A DNA stretch of 64,000 nucleotides from Flaveria trinervia. Taxonomy: Eukaryota > Streptophyta > Magnoliopsida > Asterales > Asteraceae. This document shows, one piece after another, positions 30,810 through 44,530 of the stretch. Numbering within the stretch: position 1 is the first letter of the stretch; each line of letters opens with the position of its first letter. The DNA lies in contig CM046447.1 in assembly GCA_025506515.1 (NCBI GenBank), forward strand, positions 90,615,498 through 90,679,497. Reading direction: 5' to 3'. Below the pieces are notes generated by a model. That model searched no databases. It was not told where the DNA came from and saw only the letters and a list, made by a program, of their open reading frames with translations. A program made the position numbers and the translations under genes.

Positions 30810-33800
30810 ATACTATTTAAAATTTATTCTTAAGTTTATTATTCAAAAATTTAGAATCCATGTTTTCGGTATTATTTTTATTATTTTGAAAAATACAATT
30901 ATCTAGGAACACTATCATACATCTTCATTTGACACATCTCTTCATTTGACTCATCTTTTTTGTATCCATTCATGGATGTGATTTGTGATGTGGGCTGGAT
31001 GGTTAGATATATATGTTTGGTTAATTATAGATGGCTATTCCATTTTGTTTGATATAAAAATATTATGTGAACTTCTCACACATAACACAAGTTTCTTGGT
31101 CATCAGTTGAGTTTGAATATGCACAACAGTTGGCTCTAGTCCCTACTTTGTAAGTTTGGAGCTCCACATTCTAAAACTCACATATTATGGTATTGAAAGG
31201 TTGATAGAAACTTATTTTTTTAGCTAATTTGGTATTTCATGCGTGTATCATATACGTTGATATTGATTTTCACTATGTTGTAAAAAAATACTTTTAAAAA
31301 GCTTCAACTTTAGATCTCCGTATAAATTGACAATCTGTTGATATGTTCACCAACCTCTTTCTATACCTAGATTTCTATCCTTATGATCCGATAAGCTTTA
31401 GGTTGATACATAACCTAGCTTGTGGAAATGTATTAAGATATATTATGTAAATATATGTATTCGGTTTGGAGTTCTTATGTATCAGATTTTATTTGCACCA
31501 TGTTTGTGAATTGATGATTGATTTTGTTTATAAAGATTTGGATTAATTCATTTTGATCAAATTATGTCCTTTGGCCATAGGATTTGGTTAAACTTATTTT
31601 ACGATGTCTATAAATACTCTGTCGTAGTATAATCTATTCTTTAATAGAATATGCACTTTATACCATATTATCGATATGAAACTCATAACTAATTTCAACA
31701 TTAGTGGATTTAACAATAGACAATAAGATTTTTGTTTTACCATAATAACTAAATCTATCTATAAATGTAGGTCTTTTAATTAGCCTCCATCTTTGTTGAA
31801 ACAAACAATGGCTGTGTTTTCTAACATGTACTTTTGTTTCTTATTTTCAAAATATCGTCTAGTCACTATCCAATGGAGTAGAAATTTCTACATGAACCAT
31901 GACACATACTTACCTTAATATCCATAATATGAATTTTCACAACTTTTGTTTGAAAAGGCGTAACATGAATAGATTTTCAATAACTAATAAGAGGCTTCCA
32001 ACAAGTATTAATTTTGACAAACGATAATAAAGGGTTTAATCCAAGGTAACAAATAAATGATTAAAATATACGATGAATGAAACTTCTGTTTTATCTTTAC
32101 TGTCATTTTATATATTGAAAACATGAGCGTGTTTAGAAAGGCGGACACTCAAGACAAAAAGGTAATTGAAGTAAGTGCCGAATCTTTGCATTTTTCAAAC
32201 CGAAAACTGACAGACATCCTTTCTGGATTTATGTAGTAATTAATGTTAATCTATAATTAATCATGGATTCCAACAGCCCCAATAGTTGTTTAAACATTTA
32301 CATTTTAAAAAATTGGATTTTAATTACACTATGAATCATTGACCGAAAAAAATCAAACTAATAGTTTGATAACAATACTTACAACTTTTATTTTCTTTAA
32401 TGAAGCTAATCTCATTAACATAAATTCATATATTTATATTTGATTTTAACTTGATTTCACTCATAATAATAACGATTCTAAACGGAATGATTAAACGTAC
32501 AAGTGAAATGCAGTTTAAATTTTTGATGGTTATGCTTCTGGAATTGCATTTGATAAAAAGTGACATTTAACTATTTAAGAGTGTAATTAGTCAAACCGTA
32601 AATGTGAGTTATTATTAGCCAATAAACTATAGTTTTCATTATTTATATCCAATTTTCCTTTAAACAGTAAGATTTAGATTTATAACTTAAAGTAGTAGTA
32701 ACACAAGTGTTTCCTGAATATTTATAATCTTTAGTTCATCTTGAAGATAAGGTTTTCTTTAAATCTTCATTTGGTGTGATTTGTATATGAACATATTAAT
32801 GTTTGGATTTTATTATGTTTTGAACTGCGAGAATAATTTTATAACTTTCAAAACACTACTTAGCAAGACGCTATAGCAAGAACTATCAAAACACAAATCA
32901 TAGTTTCTGAACTAGTAATTTTACATCTTGTATCATATGCACAACTTTCTGAACAAGTAATATGCAATTGTATCATTATTATTCGTTCGATTTGGTGCGC
33001 ATATGGCCTAACTCATGCTCATAGCACATAATAGTTTTGGATTCAAGATTGAACGTGTATGCTTGAAAATCTTAGTGCAGGAACCGAGATGAAACTTGAT
33101 ATTTTTAATTGAATTCCTCCTTATAACAAGCTGATTTCACCAGATTATGATATGAAATATTGTTTAAATTCAATAGCAGACAGTTTCTCCATGTTGGTAG
33201 TTTCCAAGAAATCTTGAGATCACAAAAGACCTTACAAAGACAAATATAAGAACTCATGAGCAGTACTATGAAGGTAAATATATAAAATATAAAATACATT
33301 TACAGACAAAAAAAAATTCAAGATTAAAATGGCTGGTAATTCTAGACCTAATTACGATACGATTAAATCTGTTTAATAAAAAGTACAATTATGTAACTTT
33401 ACCTTTTTAAAATTAATTAAATGTAGGAGTCTAAACTCCATCATTTCTCTTTCTTTGATCCGTAAACACATAAAAAATCATAGACTTGAGATGAAGTAGA
33501 TAAATAAACCATTTACATGTTTGATACTTGTATTAATGATGTCTAATTTAACATCATAACATGATAAAACCATTGGTGAAAAAAGAACTTAAAAAAAAAA
33601 AAAAGTAAACTTTTAAATTTATATAAATTATGATGACCGGGTCAACACACCTCTTGACCCTTCTCTAAATCTATTCTTCTGCTTTTCAGTGATGCAAGCC
33701 AGGCTCAGTTTTGTGCCTTTGTTTTTGTCTAAATGCTACAAAGAAATTTTCTTTTACTGACACCAACAAAAAGTGAAATGCCACTAAAAGCAAATGACCG

Positions 33801-34928
33801 GTTATGAAAATACCTAGGCGTTTTACCTACGTATAAATAAATTAACCAAACACAAAAATAGTATGAGAACAGATTTTTTTAACCTTATTATGACACAATT
33901 GTGAGTAGGGCCTCCTAACATTTACCTACTCAAATTTTCATATATAATCCGACACTTGATGTATCATTAATATTTTTAGCACTAGATGAGACTTACCATT
34001 AAGGTTTTATCTGTTATGATGTTGTTTTGTCACACAGTAACGATTGTACATGGTCCATGCATACATGAATTGGCAATTCATCTCTAAACCAGACAAATAA
34101 TAGGTTCATGTGAGAAGAGACAAACTTATAACTAGTGAACTACTATTACACTCATCATCTATAATGTATATGTTATATAATATTTGAGTTTTCTTCACTT
34201 GAAGACCTATTAGAATTAGAAGTTTTAATCTTAGTTATATAATACTATGCTATGGTGTATATTTAATCCGGGACATTGAGGTGTCATGTTCTCACAAATG
34301 AATTATGTGATAAAATATAAAAAATGAAGTGAATTTATAACATTTTAGACGAATCATATATCGTTCTACTTTTTTTCTACCCTCGATCAATAAGCTATAT
34401 ATGTGCTTTGGAGACACTAGCCGTCAATGATTGAAAATTCTACAATTAAATGTGTTTGGATAAAATAATCTTTGAATAGATACCCATTTGAGAACTTTTT
34501 CTTTGGGTTATATATAACAATATTGTGATAAGTTTACGCAAAATACATAATAGTGGTATGTATGAGTGATAAGATGTTTTATATAATTGTTCGTAAAAAT
34601 TTTCTTAACAATAAAAAATAGCATATAATAAGTATTTTGTTTAATACTACGGGCATCATTCTAGTATTTTACATGGGAGCACAATTGATGCAGTTAAAGT
34701 GCTAATTACCCTTATAAAGGAGTGTGGTAAATTGATAATGGTGATATTAGGTGATTTGGGAAGGAGGAAGAAGAATCCCAAGGAAAACAAAAAGGACAAT
34801 AAAAGTGAAGCTTCCAAAGAGCGCTTGGACAACAGAGTCAATGCCAAAAGGCATCTTCTTTTTCCACCAATTTTTTTTCATCTTTTTCTATGCAATGTGC
34901 CACCATGCTTTATGAATAATTGTAATTG
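30809..34928. other. AT-rich intergenic DNA, no gene seen
   Basis: Very AT-rich, stop-dense in six frames. Short ORFs (33105-33299, 34656-34847) have no plausible domain. No transposon ends were recognised by eye. Confidence 0.6.
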
Positions 34929-35001
34929 TTGTAATAATAATAATAGTAGTAATAATAGTAATAGTAGTAATAGTAATAGTAATAGTAATAATAATAATAT
35001 A

Positions 35002-35092
<91 letters not shown>
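34929..35092. repeat. Trinucleotide microsatellite forming a long palindrome
   Basis: A TAA/TAG-type array (34929-35002) runs into pure (AAT)n to 35050, then switches to (TAT)n up to 35092. The two pure arms are reverse complements of roughly 42-48 bp each, a potential cruciform. Confidence 0.85.
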
Positions 35093-35094
<2 letters not shown>

Positions 35095-38000
35095 TTATAT
35101 TTTGTATTTGATAATCATAATTTATAACCTAACATTGAATCAAATAAGATATTTGAATCGATGTACATAGGTAAGGATTGACACAACAAGAGATCTTTGA
35201 GCAAGGTATATGAATTTATGTAGCAAATGTGAATTTAAGTTAATGCTATCATATCATTGTTATTCTAAAGAGCTTAAAATCACACATGTTCGACTTTGTA
35301 TTTTAGAATGCCACTTTGGTAGAATTGTTGCTCCATTAGATCATATGATGCGATTACCTATATATCAACCAACCAAACGGTTGTTGATTTTTTTTAAAGT
35401 TATGTTTAAGTTATAACTGCAAAATATTACCTTATGTTTAGGAAAGTTTTCACATACACTACGCTTTTTGATTTTGATGCAAGATAATTTACAATCGCCA
35501 ATGGATGATGTATTACGCGGGCGGAAGGGGAAAAAAGTTATCACAAGAAATTTGATATATTATTGAATGAGAAAAAAAACGATATATTAAAGAGAAATTC
35601 CAGCATTTGCTATGAAAGTGACAATTAAGAAATAAAACATGACAATTTAGAAATCAATGTAACAACTCATAAATTTAATGATATTGTGACAACTCACTAA
35701 TTACTTATTAAAAAAAGGTCAAAAAAATCCATAAATTAAAAAATCAAAATAAGACCAGCAAGTCACATGATGTCATGTTTTTTACTCTTCTTCTGCATTT
35801 TCATTGATTCATATACGAGTCGGTCATCTAAGTTATTAGTCCCACATGATTCTCCATCACTTGTGAAATGAAGATTTTTAGTTGATTTGTTAGTTCAGTT
35901 TCAACACCTTCATAATCTTTTTAACACAATATCTTGGAGTAAAGTTTTTTATTTGATGATATAGATAACTGCAATAAATTATAAATCATATACTTTATCT
36001 AATACAATTAGACACATTCCATTGTTCCTTAACTACGCCTTTGACGCCATTTGTATCCGTTCAACCACGTGTCACCCCCTACATCAACTGATGGATCGCC
36101 TTCAGGTTACTTCTTTCTCTATTTTCAAGACTACTTCTATCTATGCATATTTGGTTTTAGCGTTCTACTCACTAGAATCTTTACAATCAATCATAAAACT
36201 TCGTTCAATAGTGTGTATTATGTTACAAGTCGTCACATCTTGAAATTATTCATTTTGCCAGTTTCAATAAGAAAACTTTCCTTTTATTTCCTATCTCACA
36301 TTCACATTCTTTTATCACCACCAATCTCATCCCTTTTTACATCCTTGGCATTACATGAGATAATGTAACCATGAACACACATCTATCTAAAACTATTACA
36401 TTGTTTACACTAGAGTTGGTTAATCCTTTTTGCGTCATCTCCATCCTCCAACTCTACTACTGAATTCATCTCGCTCATCCTTAACATGATCACCCCGACA
36501 ATCATACCTAAATGTTATTCGTAAAATCAATTTTTTTTTAATATGGAGTTGAGCGAGTAGCTAGCAATTTAAATCTGGACTAGTTGGACAAAGACAATTC
36601 CCATAAAAAAGTTGCCCAACTTGAAAACATAACTTGGGCTACGTTTGCAGTTACGGGTCAATAAGGGATGGAATGGTCTTGACAAGCCAGGCCATGTTGC
36701 AAATTGGCCCAAGGGTTTGACCTGGCTCCAATCTTTATTATTGTAAAAACGTGTGAATCTTCAATTTATTAAATCATACATTTTTTTAGCACTAACTTAA
36801 AATAATAGGTTTTGCATTACATATTTTAAAATCTAACCAAACGTGTAAGGAATCGATTTCTCTTATAAAAGGAATAATGATTTTTCCTACAAAAAGAATA
36901 TGATGTTAGGAACATAGAAAATTCAACTAAGAAATGTTAATCAAAACAAGACAAAGATGATTTGACCAGCTAGGAATATTGATTTTTCCTACAAAAGGAA
37001 TATGATGCTCTTATGTGATCAACTTCAATTTCCCATCCTCAACACACTCTCTTATGTAATGATATCATATTTTGATAATCATAGTTCACTCGTGAAAAAC
37101 CAAAACCAAGTTTTTCACGAGAATTATAGGTTAAACGTTATTTACTCACAATAATACTTTTTGTGGTGGTTTGTCGGATATTTCACTCATGAGTTTTCTA
37201 AGCCACGCCACTTGGCATGCATGCAAGCTAGTTGACATTTATTTGTATTCCCATGGAGAAAGGGCACTTTACTTTTTGTTATTGATAGTACTTTGTAATT
37301 GGTGATGTAGAAGAAGAATGTATGAACCTTAGTGCTCCGCTTGTCATCTTTACTGGCCAACGCTGTGACTAACATCACCAAACCAAATCAAGTTTGGTTT
37401 TTTTCATTGAATGTACTTACTACCTTTGTTTGCAAATGGTATATTATATTTAATATGATGTTTTACAAAAGATTAGTTTTGATACTAAACTACACACATA
37501 AAAAACAAGTGTACATGTCGTGTGGTAATATAGTATTAGTAAGAACTGAGTATTAATTCGTGAACACAACTAGTCTACTCAACAACCCTTATAATTAACT
37601 ATCAAAATGAATTTTGATCTAGAATATGATAAGTTTGATTTAAGGTGACGAAATATTTTTTTGTTTTTTAAATGATAATTTGAATAGATAAAAGATAAAT
37701 TAAGATAAAGACTTTTGGTGTTTCTTTTAGTGAAAAAAACTATTATCCTAAATTAGGTTCCACTCAAGTAATTATGATGAATTGATGGGGTAGTTAAAGA
37801 TATTGATTAATGTAATTATATTAATATTTATAAACATGAGTCCGTGGGGAGTTATCGTAGACCGACTTTGTAATGACAAAGAAAGTTGCATTGAGTCACT
37901 TAGAACACAGTCACTAAGCCTCTAGTGATGTAGGTAATGTTTGTGCATCATTTTAACATATGATTACTAAAAACATAATTTAATGTTACAGAGAGAGTTG

Positions 38001-38718
38001 ATCAATTTGTTTTAACATACCATTAATTTTATAAAACCATAATAATTACTATACATTTCTCAGACTAACAAAAAAGAACCCATAAATGATCAGAAACCAT
38101 CTCTAGTTTATTAGCCATGGGTTTATTATGTATACCGGTTTCACGAATAAAGTTAGTTAATACGTTTTCAACCTTGTATAACATTCATAACTACAATTTG
38201 TAAGTTTATAACCGTCTGTTCAAATATAGATGCTACCAATCAAAAGTTTATCCCAAAATTACCATAACAATAATATAATATAAATCACACCATTAGTTAT
38301 CACAGATTACATAAATCTCAATAAATTAGGATGAAAAGAAGTTTAGCGAGCTTGAACATAACAACAAAATAACAAAATAATAATGAAATCATCGGTAAAT
38401 TAGTACAATCAAACCAGTGATCCCTTATGGATAATGATAAACGATCTTGAGCTTAATCTAAGTGTTGAATGGACTTCCAAGGCCTTCTAAGGACTTTTAT
38501 AGTCTGGGTTCCCGATAGAGAACACTAGCACTTCACCTCCTAAAAACTCTTATTAAAGTTGCAAATGAGGTTCTGTTTATAGGCTTTTTAAAGTGACTGT
38601 CACGACCCCGTGCTAGTACAATAATCTTAAAAGTAGGTCGACTCATAAACTTAAGAAATGTTGGGGTATGTCTACGTGTTGGTAGTGGGGCATGTCCCCG
38701 TGCCTCCCAGGGCACACT
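35093..38718. other. AT-rich intergenic DNA, no convincing gene
   Basis: Overlapping ORFs at 36022-36368 have no recognisable domain. A 35-bp near-repeat occurs at 36871-36905 and 36973-37007. A perfect 12-bp inverted repeat (CTCGTGAAAAAC, 9-bp loop) is at 37089-37121. From about 38450 the sequence becomes less AT-rich, with TGTCACGACCCC at 38598, a possible relic of another LTR. Confidence 0.55.
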
Positions 38719-40745
38719 TGTAACACACGATTATTTCCTTTGAAGCCAAAGAAGAAGAAAAAGAGAAAGAAAAAATAAAGTCCAAAGTCGAGGGACCAAT
38801 CTTGTCAAAACGGAAAAAATCTTTGGAGGAGTGGGGGTATAAAAGGGGCATGGCTGCCCACACCCCTCTCCCACACTCACTCCATTTGGCCAAGAGAAGA
38901 AAAGGAGAGAAAAGGGCAAAAAGCTTCAGGATTTCTTGGATTCGAACGTGAAAGTCGAAGGCAAACGGGTTTGTAGGAAGCTCTACTCAAAGAGGCTGTT
39001 AATATGAGTTCTAGGACCCCTCGTTTACACGTTTTCAAATGATTTTGGGGCTGGAACACATGGCATTTGTTTTTTGTTGTGTTGGGTGTAAACCGTATGT
39101 ATGTGTATGGGTATGTGTGTGATTCGGGTGGAATTTGATTTCAGGCTTGGTTGTGCTTGTATGGTGTTATGGTATGTGTTTATAAGGTTTAGGATGGTTG
39201 ATTTGAGCTTAAAACAGGTTTGAGAGGGTTTGGAGGCCAAAAATTGCAGATTTGGTTCGGGGAAGACTGCATTCTGCATCAGCTAGGGCTCATGCGACTG
39301 GAGGTCTATGCGTCCGAACGGCATGCGACTGGAGGCCATACGGTCGAAAGGCATGCGACTGAGAGTCATCCGCATGATGGGCATACGGCTGGGGGAAATG
39401 CGGATGAAGGTCATATGACTAAAGCCCATACGCACGAATACCATACGACTGAGGTCCATACGCATGGGAGTCATGCAACTGAAGGCTATGCGACTGGAAA
39501 TCCATATGCCTAAGTGTTCAATCACCCATAGTGTCTATTCGCCTTAGTGTTCTCATGCGCATGGAAGGCCATGCGACTGAATAGGGTCCATACGCCTAAA
39601 TAGGGCTCATGTGCCCGAAAGAACTTAGTTTATTTCCTGACTTTCGGGGGAAAGTGCAAATGTAGGTTTTGACTTGGGAGGTTCTCGGAGGTTCGTATAA
39701 GTTGACTTTCGAGGTCATATACGTTGTGTTGGGCTTGATGTATGTTGGGTGCTTATGCACGATTATATGTATATGGTATGTATGTATGTATGTCGTGCCT
39801 TGTATGGTGATGTTGTATGTTTCTGTTCATGTTCCTTGCTATGTATGATTGTCTTCCCGTGGCTTTACTTTGTATGTTAATGAATGAAATGAAAGTATTA
39901 TGTAACGTAAAGTGGAAGATAATGAAAAGAGAAACGAAATGAAAGAATGCATGCATTACTGAATGAACGAATGAAAGAAAGCTTGTAAGCAAATGTATGG
40001 AGGTTCACACTCAATGAGGAGTGTTAGCTCAATCGTGTGCGGGTTAGCTACCCCATAAGGATGCACACTAAGGCTTAATCCGTGTGATTAAGCAAATGTA
40101 TGGAGGTCACACTCAATGAGGGGTTGTCAGCTCAACTGTGTGCGGGTTAAATACCCCATGAGGATGCACACAGGGGTTCAATATTTGTGATTGACCATAT
40201 GTATGGGATCCTTGTCGCTTAACCCTAGATGAATTGCTTGGTGCTCTAGAGGGGGTTAAGCACATGACAGGACATAGATGGAAACGAAAGATAATAAATG
40301 TACGAAATGAACGATGATGAAGATAATAACTATTATCTATGTGTACGTACGATGTGTGATCACGTTCTAAGTCTGATATGATTTGAAAGAAAGTAAAGGA
40401 CGGTTTTAAACGAAAGATAAAATATGTTTTATTATAAACTAGAACTCACTCAACAACGCTGACTTTTATGTGTTTCCAGTTGGCAGGTAATGTTGCTGAG
40501 GATGGCACAGGGCGGCTACTCAGCTCTTTTGGATGACATTCTTTTGTACAATGTTTTTGCATTGCAATTCGAACAAACGATGTTTTGTAACGAATGTGGT
40601 ATTATTTTGCAAAAGCGTTTATTTTAATGAAATGAAATGTTTGTTTTAATGTTTTCGCTGCGACACTTTATTGAAGTCAATATAATTATATGTTTTATGG
40701 GCGACGATTTACCAGCTGTAAGCGTCCCGGGAACGGGGCCTTACA
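38719..40745 (+). mobile_element. Solo LTR of a Gypsy element related to Gypsy G
   Basis: Starts TGTAACACACG and ends GGGGCCTTACA, like the LTR of Gypsy G read in the same direction (TGTAACACC to GAGGCCTTACA). Shared internal blocks are ATAAAGTCCAA, the CATGGC..CCCAC promoter-side block, AACTCACTCA.CAACGCTGAC near 40445, TTGCTGAGGATGGCAC near 40493, and a minisatellite of CATGCGACT-type units. Flanks ACACT/ACACC match at 4 of 5 bases. No internal region follows, so it is a solo LTR of about 2 kb, older and more diverged than Gypsy G. Confidence 0.75.
39281..39620 (+). repeat. CATGCGACT/CATACG minisatellite inside the solo LTR
   Basis: Imperfect units of about 18-20 bp alternate CATGCGACTG and CATACG-type words. 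The equivalent part of Gypsy G's LTR carries GGCGCATGG units. The array creates spurious His-rich ORFs. Confidence 0.8.
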
Positions 40746-41680
40746 ACACCTCCGTGCCTCGTGTTAAGGGAAGGTATTATCCTGTCAAAATTGATAAACA
40801 TGAGGGCATGTTAAATTTAGCACAGGTGTGTTTCAGGCTGGGCATGGGAGCTTGTCTCATGAGCCGCGACCATATGCTTGAATATCAGAGCTTGTTTTCT
40901 CTATATTTTCTCCTTGTTTAAGCTCATTTTGTTTATATTGTCTTTTTCAAAGGCATGACCCTATGCTTGAATATTGGAGCTTGTTTTCGTCAATTTTCTC
41001 CTATTTTAGGCTTCTTTTGTTCATCCTTTTATTTTTCATGCTTGAAAACACAATTTAAACAATTTAGATATCAATTCATCATTTTTAATAAGAGTTATAG
41101 AAATATTTGATATGCGATTGTTGTGTTTTATATGTATAATTTGGAGCACATCACTACTATAGCTAGTTGTTACTTTCACATATTAAAGTACTTGCTTAAT
41201 TACTGCCGCATATGATTCTCTTGGATTTTACATGTATTGGCTTAGAACAAAGTGGGCAAGATTGGGTTGTGTTTGTAACAAGTATCCAAGGCATTCGACT
41301 ATTTTTTTGATAATTGGTTGCTTCGAAATCCTTTTCTTTTTCATCTTTGCTTAACTATATGTTAGGGTTACATTTTTCATATCCTCTTCTTTTAATTATG
41401 TTTTCAAAATTGGGTCGTACTGGTTGGCTAGAACAGTTGGACCGGGAATTGTCATAAAACCGATTCAGTAGTATGCATTTGAGTTGTTTTCATTTGAACC
41501 GATCGTTTGGCGATCCAATGGGACCGCATGGTTGGAATGGATTTCCAAACTTTATATATCTTTTTTTTCCTTTCAAAATATTATTATTTTTTGATCAATT
41601 TAGTAATCTATGATACATATTTTAGTTATTTAAATGATTATATATGTTAAAAGTGTAATTCCCCCTAAATCATATAATAT
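40746..41680. other. Spacer with a possible exon fragment and a local duplication
   Basis: 40751-40825 reads RVKGRYYPVKIDKHEGMLN in one frame, followed by CAG|GTGTGT, a good 5' splice-site shape. I do not recognise the protein. Two copies of a roughly 90-bp segment (ATGCTTGAATAT..GAGCTTGTTTTC) lie at about 40873-40940 and 40962-41030. The rest, to 41680, shows nothing. Confidence 0.3.
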
Positions 41681-41681
41681 T

Positions 41682-43287
41682 TCATTTTTTAGTTAAATTT
41701 ATATGAATAATATTGATTATGTTTATATATGATATTATCTGGTTCTTTAATCCAGTTTGACCAATCTTTGTCCACCGGAACAAATCGGTTGCTAAGTCTA
41801 TTGGTTCTCTGTTCGATTTGGTATTAAAAACATTGTCTTCTAGGATCTTCAAGGCATAGGCGTCTTTCTTGATTTTGATACCATCTTTGTTTGGGCAGAC
41901 TTCAAGACCAAGGTAATAGGAAAGTTTTCTTAGGTCAGACATCTCAAACCTCTCAACCATATCCATTTTGAACTCATTGATCATGTTCTCGCTTGTCCCT
42001 TCACAAATAAATCATTAGCATAAACGACAATTATTAGCACATAGTTACCGATTGATTTTCAGTAGACCGATTGTTCTCGTATACATCGTTGTAAGTTCAA
42101 TGCTCATAATATTCCATCAAGATTTAGTTCTATTCTTGGAGCTTGTCTTAGACAGTAAAAAGCTAAGCTTTTGACAGTTTGTAAACTTTGTGTAGTTTCT
42201 TAGATTTCTTGAATCACTTTGGTTGTTGAACATGAACGACTTCTTTTAGGTCCCCATCTAAGAACAAATTTTTTACATCTAAATGATACACTTCCTATCC
42301 TTGATTGGCTGCTAGAGTAATTAATAGTCATATGGTTTCAGTTCGAGCCACCATGGTGAATGCCTCATCAAAGTCAACCATGGGTTTTTGAACCCCTTTT
42401 GCCACAAGGTGTGTTTTGTGTTTATTTATCGTCCCGTTGATACTTATTTTATACTTTGAAAACCCAAACTAACCGATGGATTTATATCCACTTGGAAACT
42501 CAGTTAGATACCAAGTTTTCTTTTTCTCTATGGTTAGTTTCAAACTTTAATTTCATCCTTCTCATCTTTATTGGGGTCAGTTAGTTACAACCCCATTATC
42601 AGCTATATTTCCCCATGTAACATAGAAAATCCCTGGTTCACGTGGTTCTTGTGTTTTGATGACTTTTCCCAATACCACCCCTTTTGCACGTTGAAAATTA
42701 TGTCTCGATTCATGATAATCTTACGATTGCATGAGTCATATAATCTATATGCTTTGGTTCCCGGCTCGGTCTTGAGGTGACAACTAGTGGTCTTGATCTG
42801 TCATTGAGCTTCTTTTAAGTGTTAGGAGTTAAAGTTTACATAAGCAAGACACCCGAATACCTTAAGATGCTAAAGTCTTGCTTTGGTTTCTTAACCATCT
42901 CTTAGGGCATGTATCCTACAAGTGCTCACATGGAGATCAATTTATTAAATAAGTGGCGTGAGGAACCACTTCTCCCCATAAAAAAATTAGTACTATCATT
43001 GTTTTCAAGATACTTCGGGCAATCTCTATAGGGTGTTCAATTTCTTCGTTCGACAACACTATTTATTGTGGTGTATACGGAGATGTCAAGTGTCTTGTTA
43101 CTCAATTTTTGGCACAAGATTGATTCAAGTCACGTGAGGTAAACTTACCACCTCGATTGGTCTAAAAGATCTATATTAAAACTAAGATTTCATTCTTCAC
43201 TAGTGTCTTGAATCGTATAATTACCTCGGATGCTCCATTTTTATCCTTTAACAAACAAGACCACATAAAACATGAAATGTTATCAAC
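41682..43287 (-). pseudogene. Degraded Copia integrase-RT fragment
   Basis: On the minus strand from 43287 down are integrase pieces (CFMWSCLLKDKNGASEVII, NRGGKFTSRDLNQSCAKN, TRHLTSPYTPQ, IEIARSILKTM), a linker near 42730-42760, RT blocks (KTHLVAKGVQKPMVDFDEAF, YHLDVKNLFLDGDLKE) and an open end (41984-41682) with DMVERFEMSDLRKLSYYLGL. It has stops and frame changes throughout. Clade not assigned. Its upstream part is cut at about 43288 by the PIF/Harbinger element. Confidence 0.8.
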
Positions 43288-43699
43288 TAAAAGGGTGGTT
43301 GGGATTGCTTATTAACTTCAAAAGTGTTTTTTTTATCAAAAGTCTTTATTAACTTATAACTTTTTGAAAATGACATTTCAAAAGAATGTTTGTAATAACT
43401 TATGTGATGAAAATAAACAATAAGTCAATAAGTTATTTATTAAAAAAGTGTTTCGTTTAACTTATTCTTATATAATAACCAAAAAGGACATGTTATATAT
43501 TTAAAGTCATTTGCTTCTTTTACATGTAATATTATATACTTAAAAAAAATTTTAAGAACAAAAGAAATTATTCAATTTTTTTTCAAAATATGTAATATAA
43601 TTTTTTGCAACAAATTTTATATTTTTTTGATTAGACCATAATAACATTCATACATATTGTAAATAATTCATGCAAATACCAAAATGGTGTCATTGTATA

Positions 43700-44530
43700 T
43701 CATCCTCGTGATTCCATTATATCTAGCGCAATAATATCTCGTATCACTGCCATATGCAAATCTTCATTTTTCTTACAATGTGTACTTGGACCTTCTTCAT
43801 GAACTTCATTACTAACAGTTCCTTCTATGAGATTGTAGGATTCTTGTTGTGCCATGTTAAGTGTTTCATCAAACCTACGATCCTTTCTAATAAAGTTACG
43901 AATCACCATCGATGCTATCACAATACTCACTTGATGCTCATACTTATAATTAACATGCATGTCTCCAATAATGCCCACCTAGCTTTCCACATGCCAAAAG
44001 TTCGTTCAATGATATTTCTCAATGATGAATGGTGATAGTTAAATGTCTCTTTTGGCCTGCAAGGAGCACGCATAGCACTAGTCTGTCCACGTTGAAAATG
44101 AGAAGATGATAATGAATGTTTGTACCTTTGTATGGAGTAAGATACAATTTAGTATTTGGGTATCCGACATCAACAACATAATATTTATCTATAAATAAAA
44201 CAAACATTTGTTATTCATTTCAAACAAGAATTTAAAAAAATTTCATTACTATGAAATTATACTAATGACCTGTTGGATGTGGAAAATAAAGCTCCAATCT
44301 CTGTAAGATTTTATTAAAAGTTCTTGTATCATGCTTAGTCCCCTCCCATTTAGCCCATACAAATGTAAAACACATGTTAAAATCACAAACAACTATTATA
44401 TTTTATGTAGCATATCCTTTCGACCAATATACTTTGCTTGATCACTTTGTTTAATTGATGCCCTCACATGTGTTCCATCTATAGCACCAATGCAATCCTA
44501 CAAATAGAAAAAAAATATCATAACTAAATC
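43700..44530 (-). pseudogene. PIF/Harbinger DDE transposase (HARBI1-like)
   Basis: Cut-and-paste transposase with an RNase H-like fold. On the minus strand: CIGAIDGTHVRASIKQSDQ near 44518-44460 (first Asp), NMCFTFVWAKWEGTKHDTRTF near 44380-44320, VDVGYPNTKLYLTPYKG near 44185-44135 (second Asp), and NIIERTFGMWKARWALL near 44020-43965 (Glu). The final piece 43978-43700 is the C-terminal tail. The DDE triad survives, but a TAA lies in GYAT*NIIVV and the frame shifts twice. Part of the break between 44280 and 44210 may be an intron. Confidence 0.82.

Noticed and set aside
36022..36368. Two overlapping hydrophobic ORFs that might be a membrane protein
   Set aside because: AT-rich and Phe/Leu/Ser-biased, no motif, no start or splice context. 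Composition alone explains them.
38598..38718. TGTCACGACCCC as start of the Gypsy solo LTR
   Set aside because: Alignment with Gypsy G's LTR starts at TGTAACAC (38719), and only that start gives a near-match duplication (ACACT/ACACC).
39220..39525. Overlapping His-rich and Met-rich ORFs on both strands
   Set aside because: Produced by the CATGCGACT minisatellite of the solo LTR. Open only because the unit lacks stops.
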